DNA of 36,101 nt from Bacteroidaceae bacterium (GCA_017558175.1 JAFYWH010000040.1:1-36101), one strand, 5' to 3'. Counted from the stretch's first letter, positions 7,377-17,684 are shown. The notes: a model not told the origin generated them from the letters alone. Numbers and translations are program-made.

Positions 7377-8736
7377 TATGCTTCTATGTCTGCCTATGGC
7401 GATGCTTGCCCAGCAAGCAGAGAAGTATTTGGAACGTCCGTTGCCCGACGGATGGCGGGAGAAAGACACGCTCTTTCAACAAGTGTTGCCGGTGGATGAC
7501 CAATGGTGGAAGGCGTTCGAGGATGCTACACTCGATTCGCTTATCAATTTGGCGATGAAGCAAAACCCTTCGGTGTTTATGGCAATAAACCGAATGGATC
7601 AAGCCAAAGCGCAATGGCGCATTTCGCAAAGTGATTTCTATCCTTCGTTGATGTTCGATGGGGGATGGAATCGGCAACAGACGAGTGGAAGCTTGGGAAA
7701 TCCGCAATCGTGGAGCGGATATTACAATGCCGCCATCAAGATGAGTTGGCAACTCGATGTATTTGGAGTGATTCGTCAGAAGGCAAAGGCGCAGAAGGAA
7801 CTCTATGCGGCCAGCAAAGAGGAATACAATGCCACGATGGTAAGTCTTTGTGCCGAGGTGGCAACGGCTTACTTCAACCTCCGCGAGATGCAGCAGGAAG
7901 TGGATGTCTTGAAGCGGAATGCAGCATCGCAGGAAGCGGTGGTGGCCATTACGGAAACCCGATACAAGACGGGACTGGTTTCAAAACTCGATGTGGCTCA
8001 AGCGAAGTCGGTCTATTATAGCACTTTGGCTTCTATCCCTGCAACCGAAGCGAGTGTCATCCAATATTTGAATACATTGGCCGTGCTCTTGGGACTTTAT
8101 CCACAAGATGTGACGGATGCATTGAGCATTGTTCGTCCTCTGCCGGATTATGTGGAACCGGTGGGAGTGGGTGTGCCGGGCGAATTGTTGCTCCGTCGTC
8201 CCGATGTGAGGGCTGCCGAACGACAGGTCAATGTACAGGCTGCTTTATTGGGTGCATCGAAACTCGATTGGTTACCGGAGTTTTTCTTGAACGGCTCATT
8301 TGGCTATGCATCGAATGACCTCAGGGATATGGGTAAGAAAGGAAGCATGACTTGGAGCATCGCTCCTTCGATGACATGGACGCTCTTCAATGGAGGACAA
8401 CGATTGAATGAAGACCGCTTGCAACGTGCACAATTGGATGAAAGCATCAATAGCTTTAACAATACGGTGCTTACGGCTGTGCAAGAGGTAGATAATGCCA
8501 TGAGTGCTTACAAGAATTCCATCAAACAGATTGTGGCGTGTCGCGAAATGCTCTATCAGGGTAAGGAAGCTTTCGACCTTTCGCTCGACCTCTATAAACA
8601 AGGTTTGACTCCCTTTCAGAATGTGCTCGATGCCCAGCGTTCTTTGTTGACTTACGAGAATACGTTGGTGAAAGCAAAAGGCTATTCCCTTGTTTGTTTG
8701 GTGCAGATGTATCAGGCATTGGGAGGTGGATGGTAA
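7351..8736 (+). CDS. RND efflux outer-membrane factor (TolC/NodT family)
   Basis: This 461-residue exported protein has a signal peptide with a basic n-region (MTRIRLVFYMLLCLPMAMLA) and a likely signal peptidase I site after AMLA. Two long alpha-helical hairpin repeats follow, including ELLLRRPDVRAAERQV, a signature of OEP/NodT family members. It forms the outer-membrane tunnel of a tripartite pump. The next Met (codon 9) would drop the basic residues of the signal peptide, so I keep the first ATG, which lies at the edge of the hairpin. It is first gene of the operon with the adaptor and inner-membrane pump. Unlike many NodT proteins it shows no clear lipobox. Confidence 0.9.
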   Translation: MTRIRLVFYMLLCLPMAMLAQQAEKYLERPLPDGWREKDTLFQQVLPVDDQWWKAFEDATLDSLINLAMKQNPSVFMAINRMDQAKAQWRISQSDFYPSLMFDGGWNRQQTSGSLGNPQSWSGYYNAAIKMSWQLDVFGVIRQKAKAQKELYAASKEEYNATMVSLCAEVATAYFNLREMQQEVDVLKRNAASQEAVVAITETRYKTGLVSKLDVAQAKSVYYSTLASIPATEASVIQYLNTLAVLLGLYPQDVTDALSIVRPLPDYVEPVGVGVPGELLLRRPDVRAAERQVNVQAALLGASKLDWLPEFFLNGSFGYASNDLRDMGKKGSMTWSIAPSMTWTLFNGGQRLNEDRLQRAQLDESINSFNNTVLTAVQEVDNAMSAYKNSIKQIVACREMLYQGKEAFDLSLDLYKQGLTPFQNVLDAQRSLLTYENTLVKAKGYSLVCLVQMYQALGGGW

Positions 8737-8757
8737 CCATAAAATAACTAAACGAAT

Positions 8758-9870
8758 ATGAAAACAAATACATACCTCATCGCCTTATTCGGAGTCCTAT
8801 TATCCGGATGCGGCAAGAAAGAAACTTCGGCAAGGATGGAAGCCCTTCCGGTGGAAGTGGCAAAGCCTCTCGTAAAGAATGTTACACTCACGCGTGATTA
8901 TCCCGGCTATCTTACGGCCGAGACAAGTGTGGACATCGTGGGACGTGTAAACGGAACACTGTTATCCAAACTTTATCCGTCGGGTCAGCGGGTGAAGAAG
9001 GGGCAGACTTTGTTTGTGGTAGATCCTACGTTGTATCAGAATGCCGTGAAGCAGGCCGAAGCGGCTCTCAAGACTGCCAAGGCCAATTTGGACTATGCCC
9101 GTAGCAATTATGAACGCATGAAGGAGGCTATCAAGAGCGATGCGGTGAGCCGTATCCAATTGGCGCAAGCCGAAAGTAATGTACAGATTTATGAAGCGGC
9201 GGTAAGCAATGCCGAGGCCGAGTTGAAAACAGCTCGTGTGAATTTGAGTTATTGTTACATCAAGTCGCCGATAGATGGAATTGCCGATTTGGCCGAATAT
9301 TCGGATGGGGCTTACATCAGCGGGGAAGGCAATCCGGTGAAGATGACAACAGTTTATCAGGACAGCAAGCTTTATTCCTATTTCGATATTTCGGATAACC
9401 AATATTTGGCTTTTGAATTGTTGAGGGCAGCGGATACAAAGATTCCTGAAGCAGACCATTCGGTGACGCTTCGGGTGGGTGCGGACGGCTCGAAAACATG
9501 GCAAGGAAAGTTGAATTATCTTTCGCCAAGCTTCAGCCTTTCTACGGGAACCATGCGTTTGCGTGCCGAGTTGGAGAATCCGGATGGGGTATTGAAACCA
9601 GGTTTGTATGTCAGTGTAACTTTGCCATACGCTACGGCAGAGAAAGCCATATTGGTGGACAATGCTTCGATAGGAACCGACCAATTGGGTAAGTTCCTGT
9701 ATGTGGTGAACGACAGCAATGTGGTGAATACGCGTCATGTAGAACTGGGTCAGTTGGTGGATGATGGGATGCGTATTGTTACATCCGGCCTTTCACCGGA
9801 TGAGCGTTATGTAACCAAGGCGCTGATGAAAGTCCGCCAAGGCATGAAGATTCAACCGATACAAAAATAA
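8758..9870 (+). CDS. RND efflux periplasmic adaptor (AcrA/MexA family lipoprotein)
   Basis: This 370-residue lipoprotein has the lipobox LLSGC within the first 20 residues. A barrel-sandwich/lipoyl half follows (VDIVGRVNGTLLSKLYPSGQ), then a coiled-coil hairpin (about 95-160, ending with CYIKSPIDGIADLA), a beta-barrel region and a membrane-proximal domain near LDNASI-type residues and VTSGLSPDE. This order is diagnostic of membrane fusion proteins that link an inner-membrane RND pump to a TolC-like channel. It begins 21 bp after the outer-membrane factor and ends 6 bp before the pump gene, so the three form one operon. Confidence 0.93.
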   Translation: MKTNTYLIALFGVLLSGCGKKETSARMEALPVEVAKPLVKNVTLTRDYPGYLTAETSVDIVGRVNGTLLSKLYPSGQRVKKGQTLFVVDPTLYQNAVKQAEAALKTAKANLDYARSNYERMKEAIKSDAVSRIQLAQAESNVQIYEAAVSNAEAELKTARVNLSYCYIKSPIDGIADLAEYSDGAYISGEGNPVKMTTVYQDSKLYSYFDISDNQYLAFELLRAADTKIPEADHSVTLRVGADGSKTWQGKLNYLSPSFSLSTGTMRLRAELENPDGVLKPGLYVSVTLPYATAEKAILVDNASIGTDQLGKFLYVVNDSNVVNTRHVELGQLVDDGMRIVTSGLSPDERYVTKALMKVRQGMKIQPIQK

Positions 9871-9876
9871 TAGCTT

Positions 9877-12800
9877 ATGTTTTCCAAATTCTTTATCGAA
9901 CGGCCCATCTTTGCAACGGTCATTGCTTTGCTCATCGTCGTGGCTGGGTTGGTGACTCTCAATAAGCTTCCGGTGGCCCAATATCCGGAAATCACTCCCC
10001 CCACCGTGCAGGTGAATGCGGTCTATCCGGGAGCGAATGCCGAAACGGTGGCACAGACTGTAGGCATCCCCATTGAACAACAGGTGAATGGGGTAGAAGG
10101 GATGATGTACATGAGTTCCACTTCGTCGGCATCGGGCATGTATGCCTTGACGGTGACTTTCGAGGTGGGAACGGATATTGATATGGCTACGGTCATGGTG
10201 CAGAATCGTGTGAGTGTGGCCATGAATTCTTTGCCCGAAGCGGTGAAGCAGCAAGGTGTGACGGTTCAGAAGAAATCATCGAATATTGTCATGATGCTCA
10301 CTTTGCTGGGCGATAGCATTTACGATGGGCTTTACTTGGCCAACTATGCAAACCTGAACTTGGTGGACCAGCTCACCCGTGTGCCGGGAGTGGGAGCGGT
10401 GAACGTGATGGGAGCCGGTGACTATTCCATGCGTATCTGGCTTGATCCGGAGGCTATGCGAATCCGTAATCTTAGTGCGCAGCAGGTATTCTCTGCCATC
10501 CAGTCGCAAAACATGGAAGTGTCTGCCGGAAACGTAGGCCAGCCTTTTGGACGGACGGGAAGCAATGCTTTTCAATATACCTTGAATGTGAAAGGTCGAT
10601 TGGCTACACCCGATGAGTTTGGCGAAATCATTCTTCGGGTGGAAGATGGCGGACGGATTCTCCGATTGAAGGATGTGGCACGCATCGAGTTGGGAAGCAA
10701 GAAATACAATGTCGTTTCGCGGTTGGAAGGACAGCCTACGGCGGGCATTGCGGTCTATCAGCTTCCGGGTTCCAACTCCCTCGATGTGGCGAAAGGGGTG
10801 AAAGCACGCATGGCCGAATTGGCTGAGGCGTTTCCGCAAGGCATCCGTTATCAGGTGACATTGGACACAACGGAGGTGGTGCACGACTCCATCAACGAAG
10901 TGATGAAGACCTTTGTCGAAGCAACCATATTGGTGGTCTTGGTGATGTTCTTCTTCCTGCAAAGTTGGCGGGCGGTGTTGATTCCTTGCATCACCATTCC
11001 GGTGTCACTCATCGGCACATTGGCGGTGATGTCGCTCTTGGGATTCTCCATTAATACGCTGACCTTGTTCGGCTTGATTTTGGCGATTGCCATTGTGGTG
11101 GACGATGCCATTGTGGTGGTGGAAAATGTCACCCGATTGATTGACGAGGCAGAGGCGAAAGGCGAGAAGGTGAATATGCGACAGATAACCGAAAAGGCGA
11201 TGAGTGAAATCACCGGTCCGATTGTGGGCGTGGTGTTGGTCTTGTTGGCCGTGTTCATTCCTACGACTTTGATTAGTGGCATTTCGGGACAGCTCTACAA
11301 GCAGTTTGCCTTGACCATTGCGGCTTCTACGGTGTTGAGCGGATTGAATTCATTGACACTCTCGCCGGCGCTTTGTGCGATTTTGTTGAAGCCTATGCCC
11401 AAGCGGAAATCCAAGCTGTTTTTGGCATTCGACCGATTCAACGACTGGATGCAGCGCACCTATAACCGCTCCGTGAAATGGTTGTTGGCCAAGCCGGTTG
11501 TGGCTATCAGCTCGTTTGTTGTGCTTTCGGTCATAGCCTTGTTGCTTTTCGTGAAATGGCCCAGCACGTTCATGCCCGAAGAAGACGATGGCTATTTCAT
11601 TGTATCCGTACAACTTCCGGCTGCATCTTCCTTGGAACGCACCGAGGCGGTGGGAAAGCAGATAGATGGCATCTTGAAGCAATATCCCGAAATCAAGACT
11701 TTCTTGGGTGTGAATGGCTTCAGCGTGATGGGCGGAGGCGAACTTCCCAATGCAGCCACTTATTTTGTGGTGTTGAAAGATTGGAAAGAGCGCCCGGGCA
11801 AGGAACATGCTGCCCAAGCAGTGGTGGACCGATTCAATAGGCAGGCATACGGTGTGATACAAGAAGCGCAAGTGTTCGGCATCATTCCTCCGGTGATACC
11901 CGGCATGGGCAACACGGGCGGGCTCCAATTCGAGCTTGAAGACCGCCAATCCTTGGGGTCCGAAGAGTTGCAGAAAGCGGTCAATACCTTGTTGGCTGAG
12001 TATCGCACCGAGCCTTCCATTGCTTCGCTCAGCAGTATGTATCAGGCCAATGTTCCGCAATATTATCTGAACATCAACCGAGACAAGGTGCAGCTCATGG
12101 ACTTGGATTTAGGACAGGTTTTCTCTTCTTTAGGATATTACTTGGGACAAGCCTATGTGAACGACTTTGTGGAGTTCGGACGCATCTATCAAGTGAAGTT
12201 GGGAGCTGGCGAAGATGCACAGAAATACATTGACGATGTGTTGAAACTGAGTGTGGAAAACTCGCAAGGCGAGATGGTGCCTTTCCATAGCTTTATGCAG
12301 GTGGAACAAGTTCTTGGCATGGACCAGGTGAGCCGATATAACATGTATCAGGCAGCTTCTGTCACCGCCAATGTGGCGCCGGGCAAGAGTTCGGGACAAA
12401 CCATCGAAGCGGTGGGCAGTTTGGTCAGAAATCAGTTGGGCAATGAGTTCGGCTACGAATGGACATCGGTGGCCTATCAGGAAACTCAGGCGAGCGGGTC
12501 TACGGCTATTATTCTCGTGATGGCTCTGTTGGTGGCTTACTTGGTCTTGGCTGCCCAATACGAAAGTTGGACAAGTCCCATGGCAGCTGTGATGGGTTTG
12601 CCGATAGCCATCCTCGGAGCGATGTTGGGTTGTTGGATCATGGGCGAGCCGGTGAGCATTTACACCCAAATCGGCATCGTGTTGTTGATAGCCTTGTCGG
12701 CCAAGAACGGCATCTTGATTGTGGAGTTTGCCCGAGATTATCGCAAGGCCGGAAACTCCATTCGTGAGGCTGCTTTCGAGGCCGGTCATGTCCGTCTGCG

Positions 12801-13008
12801 TCCTATTCTGATGACCTCGTTCACCTTCGTGCTTGGGGTGATGCCGTTGCTTTTTGCAACGGGAGCCGGAGCGGGCAGTCGTGTGGCATTAGGGGCAGCC
12901 GTGGTGTTCGGCATGCTGGTCAATACGGTGATTGCAACGCTTTACATCCCGAATTGGTATGAGGTGATGCAGACCATTGAAGAACGATGGTTCGTACGGA
13001 AAAAGTGA
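9877..13008 (+). CDS. RND multidrug efflux transporter (AcrB/MexB, HAE1 family)
   Basis: At 1043 residues the length is normal for HAE1 transporters. The N-terminus [16 protein letters not shown] is typical. The proton-relay acidic pair in TM4 is present ([13 protein letters not shown], about 409-410), as is the TM10 lysine ([13 protein letters not shown], about 943). Two large periplasmic loops follow TM1 and TM7. It exports hydrophobic drugs, bile salts or similar compounds using proton motive force. It is the last gene of the operon and no local regulator gene is present. A hairpin at 13015-13076 follows the stop. Confidence 0.95.
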   Translation: MFSKFFIERPIFATVIALLIVVAGLVTLNKLPVAQYPEITPPTVQVNAVYPGANAETVAQTVGIPIEQQVNGVEGMMYMSSTSSASGMYALTVTFEVGTDIDMATVMVQNRVSVAMNSLPEAVKQQGVTVQKKSSNIVMMLTLLGDSIYDGLYLANYANLNLVDQLTRVPGVGAVNVMGAGDYSMRIWLDPEAMRIRNLSAQQVFSAIQSQNMEVSAGNVGQPFGRTGSNAFQYTLNVKGRLATPDEFGEIILRVEDGGRILRLKDVARIELGSKKYNVVSRLEGQPTAGIAVYQLPGSNSLDVAKGVKARMAELAEAFPQGIRYQVTLDTTEVVHDSINEVMKTFVEATILVVLVMFFFLQSWRAVLIPCITIPVSLIGTLAVMSLLGFSINTLTLFGLILAIAIVVDDAIVVVENVTRLIDEAEAKGEKVNMRQITEKAMSEITGPIVGVVLVLLAVFIPTTLISGISGQLYKQFALTIAASTVLSGLNSLTLSPALCAILLKPMPKRKSKLFLAFDRFNDWMQRTYNRSVKWLLAKPVVAISSFVVLSVIALLLFVKWPSTFMPEEDDGYFIVSVQLPAASSLERTEAVGKQIDGILKQYPEIKTFLGVNGFSVMGGGELPNAATYFVVLKDWKERPGKEHAAQAVVDRFNRQAYGVIQEAQVFGIIPPVIPGMGNTGGLQFELEDRQSLGSEELQKAVNTLLAEYRTEPSIASLSSMYQANVPQYYLNINRDKVQLMDLDLGQVFSSLGYYLGQAYVNDFVEFGRIYQVKLGAGEDAQKYIDDVLKLSVENSQGEMVPFHSFMQVEQVLGMDQVSRYNMYQAASVTANVAPGKSSGQTIEAVGSLVRNQLGNEFGYEWTSVAYQETQASGSTAIILVMALLVAYLVLAAQYESWTSPMAAVMGLPIAILGAMLGCWIMGEPVSIYTQIGIVLLIALSAKNGILIVEFARDYRKAGNSIREAAFEAGHVRLRPILMTSFTFVLGVMPLLFATGAGAGSRVALGAAVVFGMLVNTVIATLYIPNWYEVMQTIEERWFVRKK

Positions 13009-13014
13009 TAGAAA

Positions 13015-13076
13015 AAAACGCTTTGGCGTTCGAGGCAAAACGTCAAAGCGTTTTAATCGAAACGTCAAAGCGTTTT
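13015..13076. terminator. Bidirectional terminator hairpin with a duplicated arm
   Basis: Left arm 13015-13030 pairs with 13039-13054 (16 bp, one G-T wobble, 8-base loop). The right arm is repeated exactly at 13061-13076, allowing an alternative longer-loop hairpin. It lies between the convergent pump and sensor-like genes, with A/T runs at both sides. A diverged copy lies at 26261-26320. Confidence 0.75.
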
Positions 13077-13081
13077 CTTGT

Positions 13082-14479
13082 TTATGAATGCAATTCCAAA
13101 ATGAATCGGGTGCCTTTCTTGTATTCCTCATCCAAGCGGAGCGTGCCGTTCAGCTTGTAGGCGATGAGGGCGCATGTAGGCAACCCCAATCCGTCGCCCT
13201 TGGTCAAGTCCTGGATTTCGGCAAATGGCTTGAACAATGTGGCAATCTTTTCTTCAGGGATGCCACAACCTGTATCGGTTACAATGAACTGTCCCGAATG
13301 GGCGCTGCGCTTCTTGAATTCCAATGAAATCTTGCCCGTTTCGGTGTGCAGAGCAGCATTGCCCAAGAGATAGAGCAAGATGTTTTCCAGCGCTTCGGCA
13401 TTGGTGCGGACGCTTACGCGAGGCACGTTGAGCGAAGCTGCCACTTCCGGCTTGAAGGTTTCCTTCGCCTTGTTCATGATGTTTTCGCAAAGGGTGCTGA
13501 TGTTCATGTCCTTCATTTCGTAACGTTCTTCGCGAGTCTTTTCCAACTCCATATAGCTTTGGATGTGGGTCATCAAGTCCTTCAAGGCTTGTACATGTTT
13601 CTTGGTGTTACCGGCTTCGATGGCATCGAGCGATGGGGCAATCTGCAAGCCGATGTTGTTGATGAACTTGCTCTTCAACTCGTTGTTGTCGTTGGCAATG
13701 TTGAGGCTCTTCTTGAGTTTCTTGATCTGACGGATGTTCTTCACCATGACGCCGATAAAGAACAACAATCCGCCGGCCAATGCAGCAGCCAAGACGCAAA
13801 GGAATGCGATGACACCCTTCTGTGTGCTGATCTTGCTTTCCTTTTCGGCCAAGGTGTTCTGCGATGCGGTATATTCATCTTGTAAGGATTTCAGCTCCTG
13901 TGCGGCTCTTACGGCCTTGATGGAATCTTGCCAATTGGTGTAGAGGCGTTCGAGAGCGCGGGTAAGCGATGCGTTCTTTCCGCTCTTGGCTTGTGCCAAC
14001 ATGTCCTGATAGCATTGGTCCACTCCCTTTTCGTCCTTGCCTGCCGAGCGTTGTTGAACCAAAGCCTTGTAGCATTGCAGGCTCTTGTCGTTCATGCCAT
14101 ACTTCTGATAATAGCCGGCCTTGGTCATGAGGAGGTCTTCGTTCACTTCTGCCGACTTGGCCTTTTCGGCATACTCTTCCAACTTGTCCAACTGTTCCTT
14201 GCATTGTTCAGGCTTGTTCAAACGCATATACATGCGCAAACGTTCCTTGCTCACTAAAAAGTGAAGTTCTGGAGCTGCTTTCTTGGTCTTCTGTTCTTCT
14301 ACGGCAATGAGGGCATCCATTTCGCGACAAGTGGCGAAGGCTTCTTTCCATTCGCGGTTTTCTGTCTGCTGGATGCTGGTCTTGATGCCGTCTTCTACGG
14401 TTTTCTTTAAGTTCGCATTTTGTGCTTGCATGGCCATCAGCGAGCAAGCAAATGTCAATATGAATAATAACTTTTTCAT
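13082..14479 (-). CDS. Membrane protein with degenerate histidine-kinase module
   Basis: I start at the internal Met (MKKLLFILTFACSLMAMQAQ), which gives a signal peptide and a 465-residue protein; the longer frame would put 17 residues before it. A helical, TPR-like periplasmic region (about 25-215) is followed by one membrane segment (about 221-247), a linker, a dimerisation helix and a C-terminal HATPase_c domain with an N-box (LLGNAALHT), G1 (DTGCGIPEEKI) and G2 (GDGLGLP). The H-box, normally S-H-E-x-R-T-P, reads GLQIAPS, so the phospho-acceptor His is Leu (about residue 278). There is no adjacent response regulator. It may bind ATP and signal without autophosphorylation, or be a decayed sensor. 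Confidence 0.8.
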   Translation of the reverse strand: MKKLLFILTFACSLMAMQAQNANLKKTVEDGIKTSIQQTENREWKEAFATCREMDALIAVEEQKTKKAAPELHFLVSKERLRMYMRLNKPEQCKEQLDKLEEYAEKAKSAEVNEDLLMTKAGYYQKYGMNDKSLQCYKALVQQRSAGKDEKGVDQCYQDMLAQAKSGKNASLTRALERLYTNWQDSIKAVRAAQELKSLQDEYTASQNTLAEKESKISTQKGVIAFLCVLAAALAGGLLFFIGVMVKNIRQIKKLKKSLNIANDNNELKSKFINNIGLQIAPSLDAIEAGNTKKHVQALKDLMTHIQSYMELEKTREERYEMKDMNISTLCENIMNKAKETFKPEVAASLNVPRVSVRTNAEALENILLYLLGNAALHTETGKISLEFKKRSAHSGQFIVTDTGCGIPEEKIATLFKPFAEIQDLTKGDGLGLPTCALIAYKLNGTLRLDEEYKKGTRFILELHS

Positions 14480-14541
14480 CTTCTTGTCAATTTTTTGCGC
14501 AAAATAAAGGAAAATAATGTTATCACACAAGAAAAATCGTT

Positions 14542-14549
14542 TAACTTTG
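14542..14549 (+). promoter_or_regulatory. Probable -7 box for the thioesterase gene
   Basis: TAACTTTG, 21 bp before the ATG at 14571. No clear -33 TTG at the proper distance. Confidence 0.5.
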
Positions 14550-14570
14550 TTGCATTAATAACGTAAAGAT

Positions 14571-14939
14571 ATGGAAATAGGTTTAACTTATACTTCGACT
14601 TTGGTGGTTACTACAGACCACGTGGCTGCTGTGATGGGCAGCGGTGATTTACATGTGTTTGCCACACCTGCTATGGTGGCTCTGATGGAAAATGCAGCCA
14701 TGCTGGCCGTGGCTCCGCATCTGCCGGAAGGCTCTACAACAGTAGGGGCTATGATGAACACTTCGCATGTCAAGCCGTCGCCGGTGGGCGATACGGTGAA
14801 AACTACGGCTGTGCTCACCGCGGTAGAAGGCCGTAAGCTGACATTCTCCGTGAAGGCGGAAGACAGCAAGGGCGTGATTGGCGAGGCGGTGCATGTGCGC
14901 TACATTGTCGATCGTGAAAAGTTCATGAGCAAATTATAA
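14571..14939 (+). CDS. Hot-dog-fold thioesterase, FlK-like
   Basis: This 122-residue cytoplasmic protein matches the thioesterase family that includes fluoroacetyl-CoA thioesterase FlK. It shows FATPAMVALMENAAM (helix with the conserved Glu), a TVGAMMNTSHVKPSPVG segment with a His expected near the active site, and GRKLTFSVKAEDSKG. It probably hydrolyses a small acyl-CoA; the substrate cannot be told from sequence. It has its own -7 box and lies 15 bp upstream of the DUF4838 gene, so the two may share a transcript although their functions look unrelated. It is divergent from the sensor-like gene. Confidence 0.85.
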   Translation: MEIGLTYTSTLVVTTDHVAAVMGSGDLHVFATPAMVALMENAAMLAVAPHLPEGSTTVGAMMNTSHVKPSPVGDTVKTTAVLTAVEGRKLTFSVKAEDSKGVIGEAVHVRYIVDREKFMSKL

Positions 14940-14954
14940 TAAGGATAGGTTACC

Positions 14955-17153
14955 ATGAAAAGACACTTGAAACTGATAGCCTTGGGTGTGGTGTGCGCAA
15001 TGGTTTCGCCTTTGAGCGCGCAAATCACGTTGGTGAAGAAGCAGAAACCGGTGGCCCGCATCTGTGTGGTGGGCGACAAGGAGCCCGAGAAGCAGGCAGC
15101 CACGTTGTTGCAGGATTTTGTCCAACGCATCAGCAAGGCGCAATTGCCCATTGTAGATGGCGCATCGGAATTCCGCAAGGGAGACATCGTGATTGGTGAA
15201 CCGGATGCGAAGGTGGGCGAAGATGGCTTCAGTTTGACTACGGCCGACAATCGCCTGTATATCCGCACGGGAGGCGATAAGGGAAGCATCTATGGCGTGG
15301 TGACCTTGCTCGAGAAATGGTTGGGCGTGTCTTATTATGCCAAGGATGTGTGCCATTTTACACCGATGGAGACCATCGAACTCCCGGCCTTGGCGCATAG
15401 CGAAACGCCTGCCTTCCGATATCGTCAGACATTCAGCTACGGCAATGAAGACCCTATCTATCGCATGTGGTTCCGCTTGGAAGAGCCGAACGAAATGTTC
15501 ATCGACAATCTGTGGGTGCATACGTTCAACCGCATCCTGCCGTCGGACGAGTATGGCAAGGAGCATCCGGAATATTATTCGTTCATCAATGGCGAGCATC
15601 GTCCGGGACATAATAGCCAATGGTGTCTCACCAATCCGGAGGTGTTCGATGCAGCGGTCAAGAGTCTTGATTCCATCTTCAAGGCGCATCCGGATTTGAA
15701 GATGATTTCGGTGAGTCAGAACGATGGAAACAATACGAATTGCTCGTGTCCGGAATGTAAGGCGGTGGACGAGTATGAAGGTTCGCCATCGGGCAATCTC
15801 ATCCGCTTCCTGAACAAGTTGGCCGAGCGTTTCCCGGATAAGGAATTTTCAACGTTGGCATACCTCTATTCCATGCAGCCTCCCAAGCACACCAAGCCGC
15901 ATCCGAACGTGAACATCATGCTTTGCGACATCGACTGCAAGCGCGAAGTGCCATTGACCGACAATGAGTCCGGCCAATATTTCGTGAAGGCATTGGAAGG
16001 CTGGTCGGCCATTTCGAACAACATTTTCGTGTGGGATTACGGCATCAATTTCGACAACATCGTGTCTCCGTTCCCTAACTTCCACATCCTTCAGAAGAAC
16101 ATCCAACTCTTCAAGAAGAATCACGCCACCATGCACTTTTCGCAAGTGAATGGCATTCGTGGAGGCGATTTCTCGGAAATGCGTGCATATATGATTGGCA
16201 AGCTGATGTGGAATCCGGACTTTGATGCCGACTCGCTGATGCATACGTTCATGGATGGATATTATGGCGAGGCAGCTCCTTATCTGTATCAATATCAGAA
16301 AATCATGCAAGGGGCTTTGTTGGCAAGCGGACAGCCGTTGTGGATATACGATTCGCCCATCTCGCACAAGCATGGCATGCTGAACAAGCATCTGATGAAG
16401 GTGTACGATGAACTTTTCGACCAAGCAGAGAAGGCAGTGGAAGGCGATCAGGACTTGTTGGAACGTGTATGGGTGGCACGCCTCCCGTTGCAATATTCGC
16501 AACTGGAAATAGCACGCACCGAAGCCGATTCGGACAAGCAGAAGAGCCGTGAATTGCTGGAATTATTCGAGCAACGTACGCACGACTTGGGCGTGGAATC
16601 GTTGAACGAACGCAACAATCCGCCAGCCGAATATTGTGTGCTCTATCGCAAGCGTTTCTTGCCTCAGAATGAAAAGAGCAAGGCTGCCGGAGCAACTGTG
16701 GAATGGATTTCGAAGCCCGAAAGCCGTTATCAGCCTATTGCCGACAAGGCTTTGACGGATGGACTTTACGGAGGAACGACATATGTGGAAAGTTGGGTAG
16801 GATGGGAAGGTCGTGATGCCGAATTCATCCTCGACTTGGGTGAGGAGAAGGAATTCTCACGCATCGAAACCGACTTCTTGCATCAGTTGGGTGCATGGGT
16901 GTTGTTGCCTAAGAGTGTGACTTATTCGGTGTCTTCGGATAAAGAAATGTTTACTCCGTTCGGCAATGCGTTCGAGTTTGCCGAAGACCGTGACTTGCAG
17001 GTGAAGTTCGTGGCCGGAAAGGCTGAGGTGGATTCGCCGGTGAAGGCACGTTACATCAAGGTGCAGGTGAAGACCATCGGCTTGTGTCCTTCGTGGCATT
17101 ATGGGGTAGGTTATCCGGCTTGGTATTTTATGGATGAGGTTGCGGTGTATTAG
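14955..17153 (+). CDS. Secreted DUF4838 glycosidase-like protein (GH163-related candidate)
   Basis: This 732-residue protein has a signal peptide (MKRHLKLIALGVVCAMVSPLSA). Residues about 25-130 look like the N-terminal domain shared with GH20/GH67 enzymes (DIVIGEPDA, then LLEKWLGVSYYAKD). The central region carries the DUF4838 signature SVSQNDG with a Cys-x-Cys-xx-Cys cluster (CSCPEC) and the block IFVWDYGINFDN. The C-terminal 130 residues fit an F5/8C-type carbohydrate-binding fold (FILDLGEEKEFSRIE). As I recall, DUF4838 contains the founding members of GH163, endo-beta-N-acetylglucosaminidases acting on complex N-glycans. Substrate here is inferred only. It has no SusC/D neighbours, but a GH89 enzyme lies 17 kb away. 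Confidence 0.8.
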   Translation: MKRHLKLIALGVVCAMVSPLSAQITLVKKQKPVARICVVGDKEPEKQAATLLQDFVQRISKAQLPIVDGASEFRKGDIVIGEPDAKVGEDGFSLTTADNRLYIRTGGDKGSIYGVVTLLEKWLGVSYYAKDVCHFTPMETIELPALAHSETPAFRYRQTFSYGNEDPIYRMWFRLEEPNEMFIDNLWVHTFNRILPSDEYGKEHPEYYSFINGEHRPGHNSQWCLTNPEVFDAAVKSLDSIFKAHPDLKMISVSQNDGNNTNCSCPECKAVDEYEGSPSGNLIRFLNKLAERFPDKEFSTLAYLYSMQPPKHTKPHPNVNIMLCDIDCKREVPLTDNESGQYFVKALEGWSAISNNIFVWDYGINFDNIVSPFPNFHILQKNIQLFKKNHATMHFSQVNGIRGGDFSEMRAYMIGKLMWNPDFDADSLMHTFMDGYYGEAAPYLYQYQKIMQGALLASGQPLWIYDSPISHKHGMLNKHLMKVYDELFDQAEKAVEGDQDLLERVWVARLPLQYSQLEIARTEADSDKQKSRELLELFEQRTHDLGVESLNERNNPPAEYCVLYRKRFLPQNEKSKAAGATVEWISKPESRYQPIADKALTDGLYGGTTYVESWVGWEGRDAEFILDLGEEKEFSRIETDFLHQLGAWVLLPKSVTYSVSSDKEMFTPFGNAFEFAEDRDLQVKFVAGKAEVDSPVKARYIKVQVKTIGLCPSWHYGVGYPAWYFMDEVAVY

Positions 17154-17684
17154 TTGTATGCTTCCTTTCATTTTTCTTTTGCCCGAACAAAAGAAAAACG
17201 GAAACAAAAAGAAAATTCGCCGGCTCCCGTTCCAGAGCTAAAAAATGGAGGTTTTTCCTAAACGAAAAGAACTTGCTTCGCTCAAACGGCTTTTCGTTCT
17301 TCACGGAAAAATCTCCATTTTTCTTCACGCTCTTCCACTAAATGCCGGTGCTTGTTCAGGTGGGTGGGGGATTAACTTCGCTTTGCTCGTTTTTGGTTGA
17401 TTTGTTTTTGTGTGGGTGTTGACGGCATACAGCTTCCACCTCTAACGAACGAAGTGATGTTGTGTTGTTGATAGGCCTCATTTTTTAGGCGTGAAGCGGA
17501 GGTGCTTTTCGGAGCGTTAAAAACAAAAAGCTGTTTGAGCGAAGCGAGTTCTTTTTGTTTAGCGTAGAAAAGTATCGGAGTAGCCTAAAAAATGCAGCCT
17601 TGATTTTTTCTTTTGTTACTTTTCTTTTGCATCAAGGCAAAAGGAAAAGTAAGGATGCTGACAGAAAGAAAAAAGTAAGAGCAC
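17154..17684. repeat. 530-bp non-coding block of nested palindromes
   Basis: It lies between two convergent genes with no credible ORF. Stems seen: 17171-17181 with 17088-type partner at 17188-17198 (11 bp perfect, 6-base loop); 17241-17258 with 17305-17322 (18 bp, one wobble), enclosing 17261-17269 with 17290-17298 (9 bp); 17474-17490 with 17583-17599 (two mismatches), enclosing 17521-17530 with 17551-17560 (10 bp); and 17597-17604 with 17631-17638 (8 bp). The apical cores 17270-17287 and 17533-17550 are the same 18-mer in opposite orientation with one mismatch. The flanking stems differ in sequence but keep pairing. The partner of 17171-17181 is 17188-17198. Confidence 0.8.

Noticed and set aside
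8962-9738. 258-residue minus-strand open frame opposite the efflux adaptor
   Set aside because: Shadow of a conserved gene, low-complexity composition rich in His/Arg/Ile, no promoter or ribosome-binding signal.
7351-13008. Polysaccharide-utilisation or type I secretion locus
   Set aside because: Gene order and motifs are those of an outer-membrane factor, RND adaptor and HAE1 pump; no SusC/D or ABC transporter is present.
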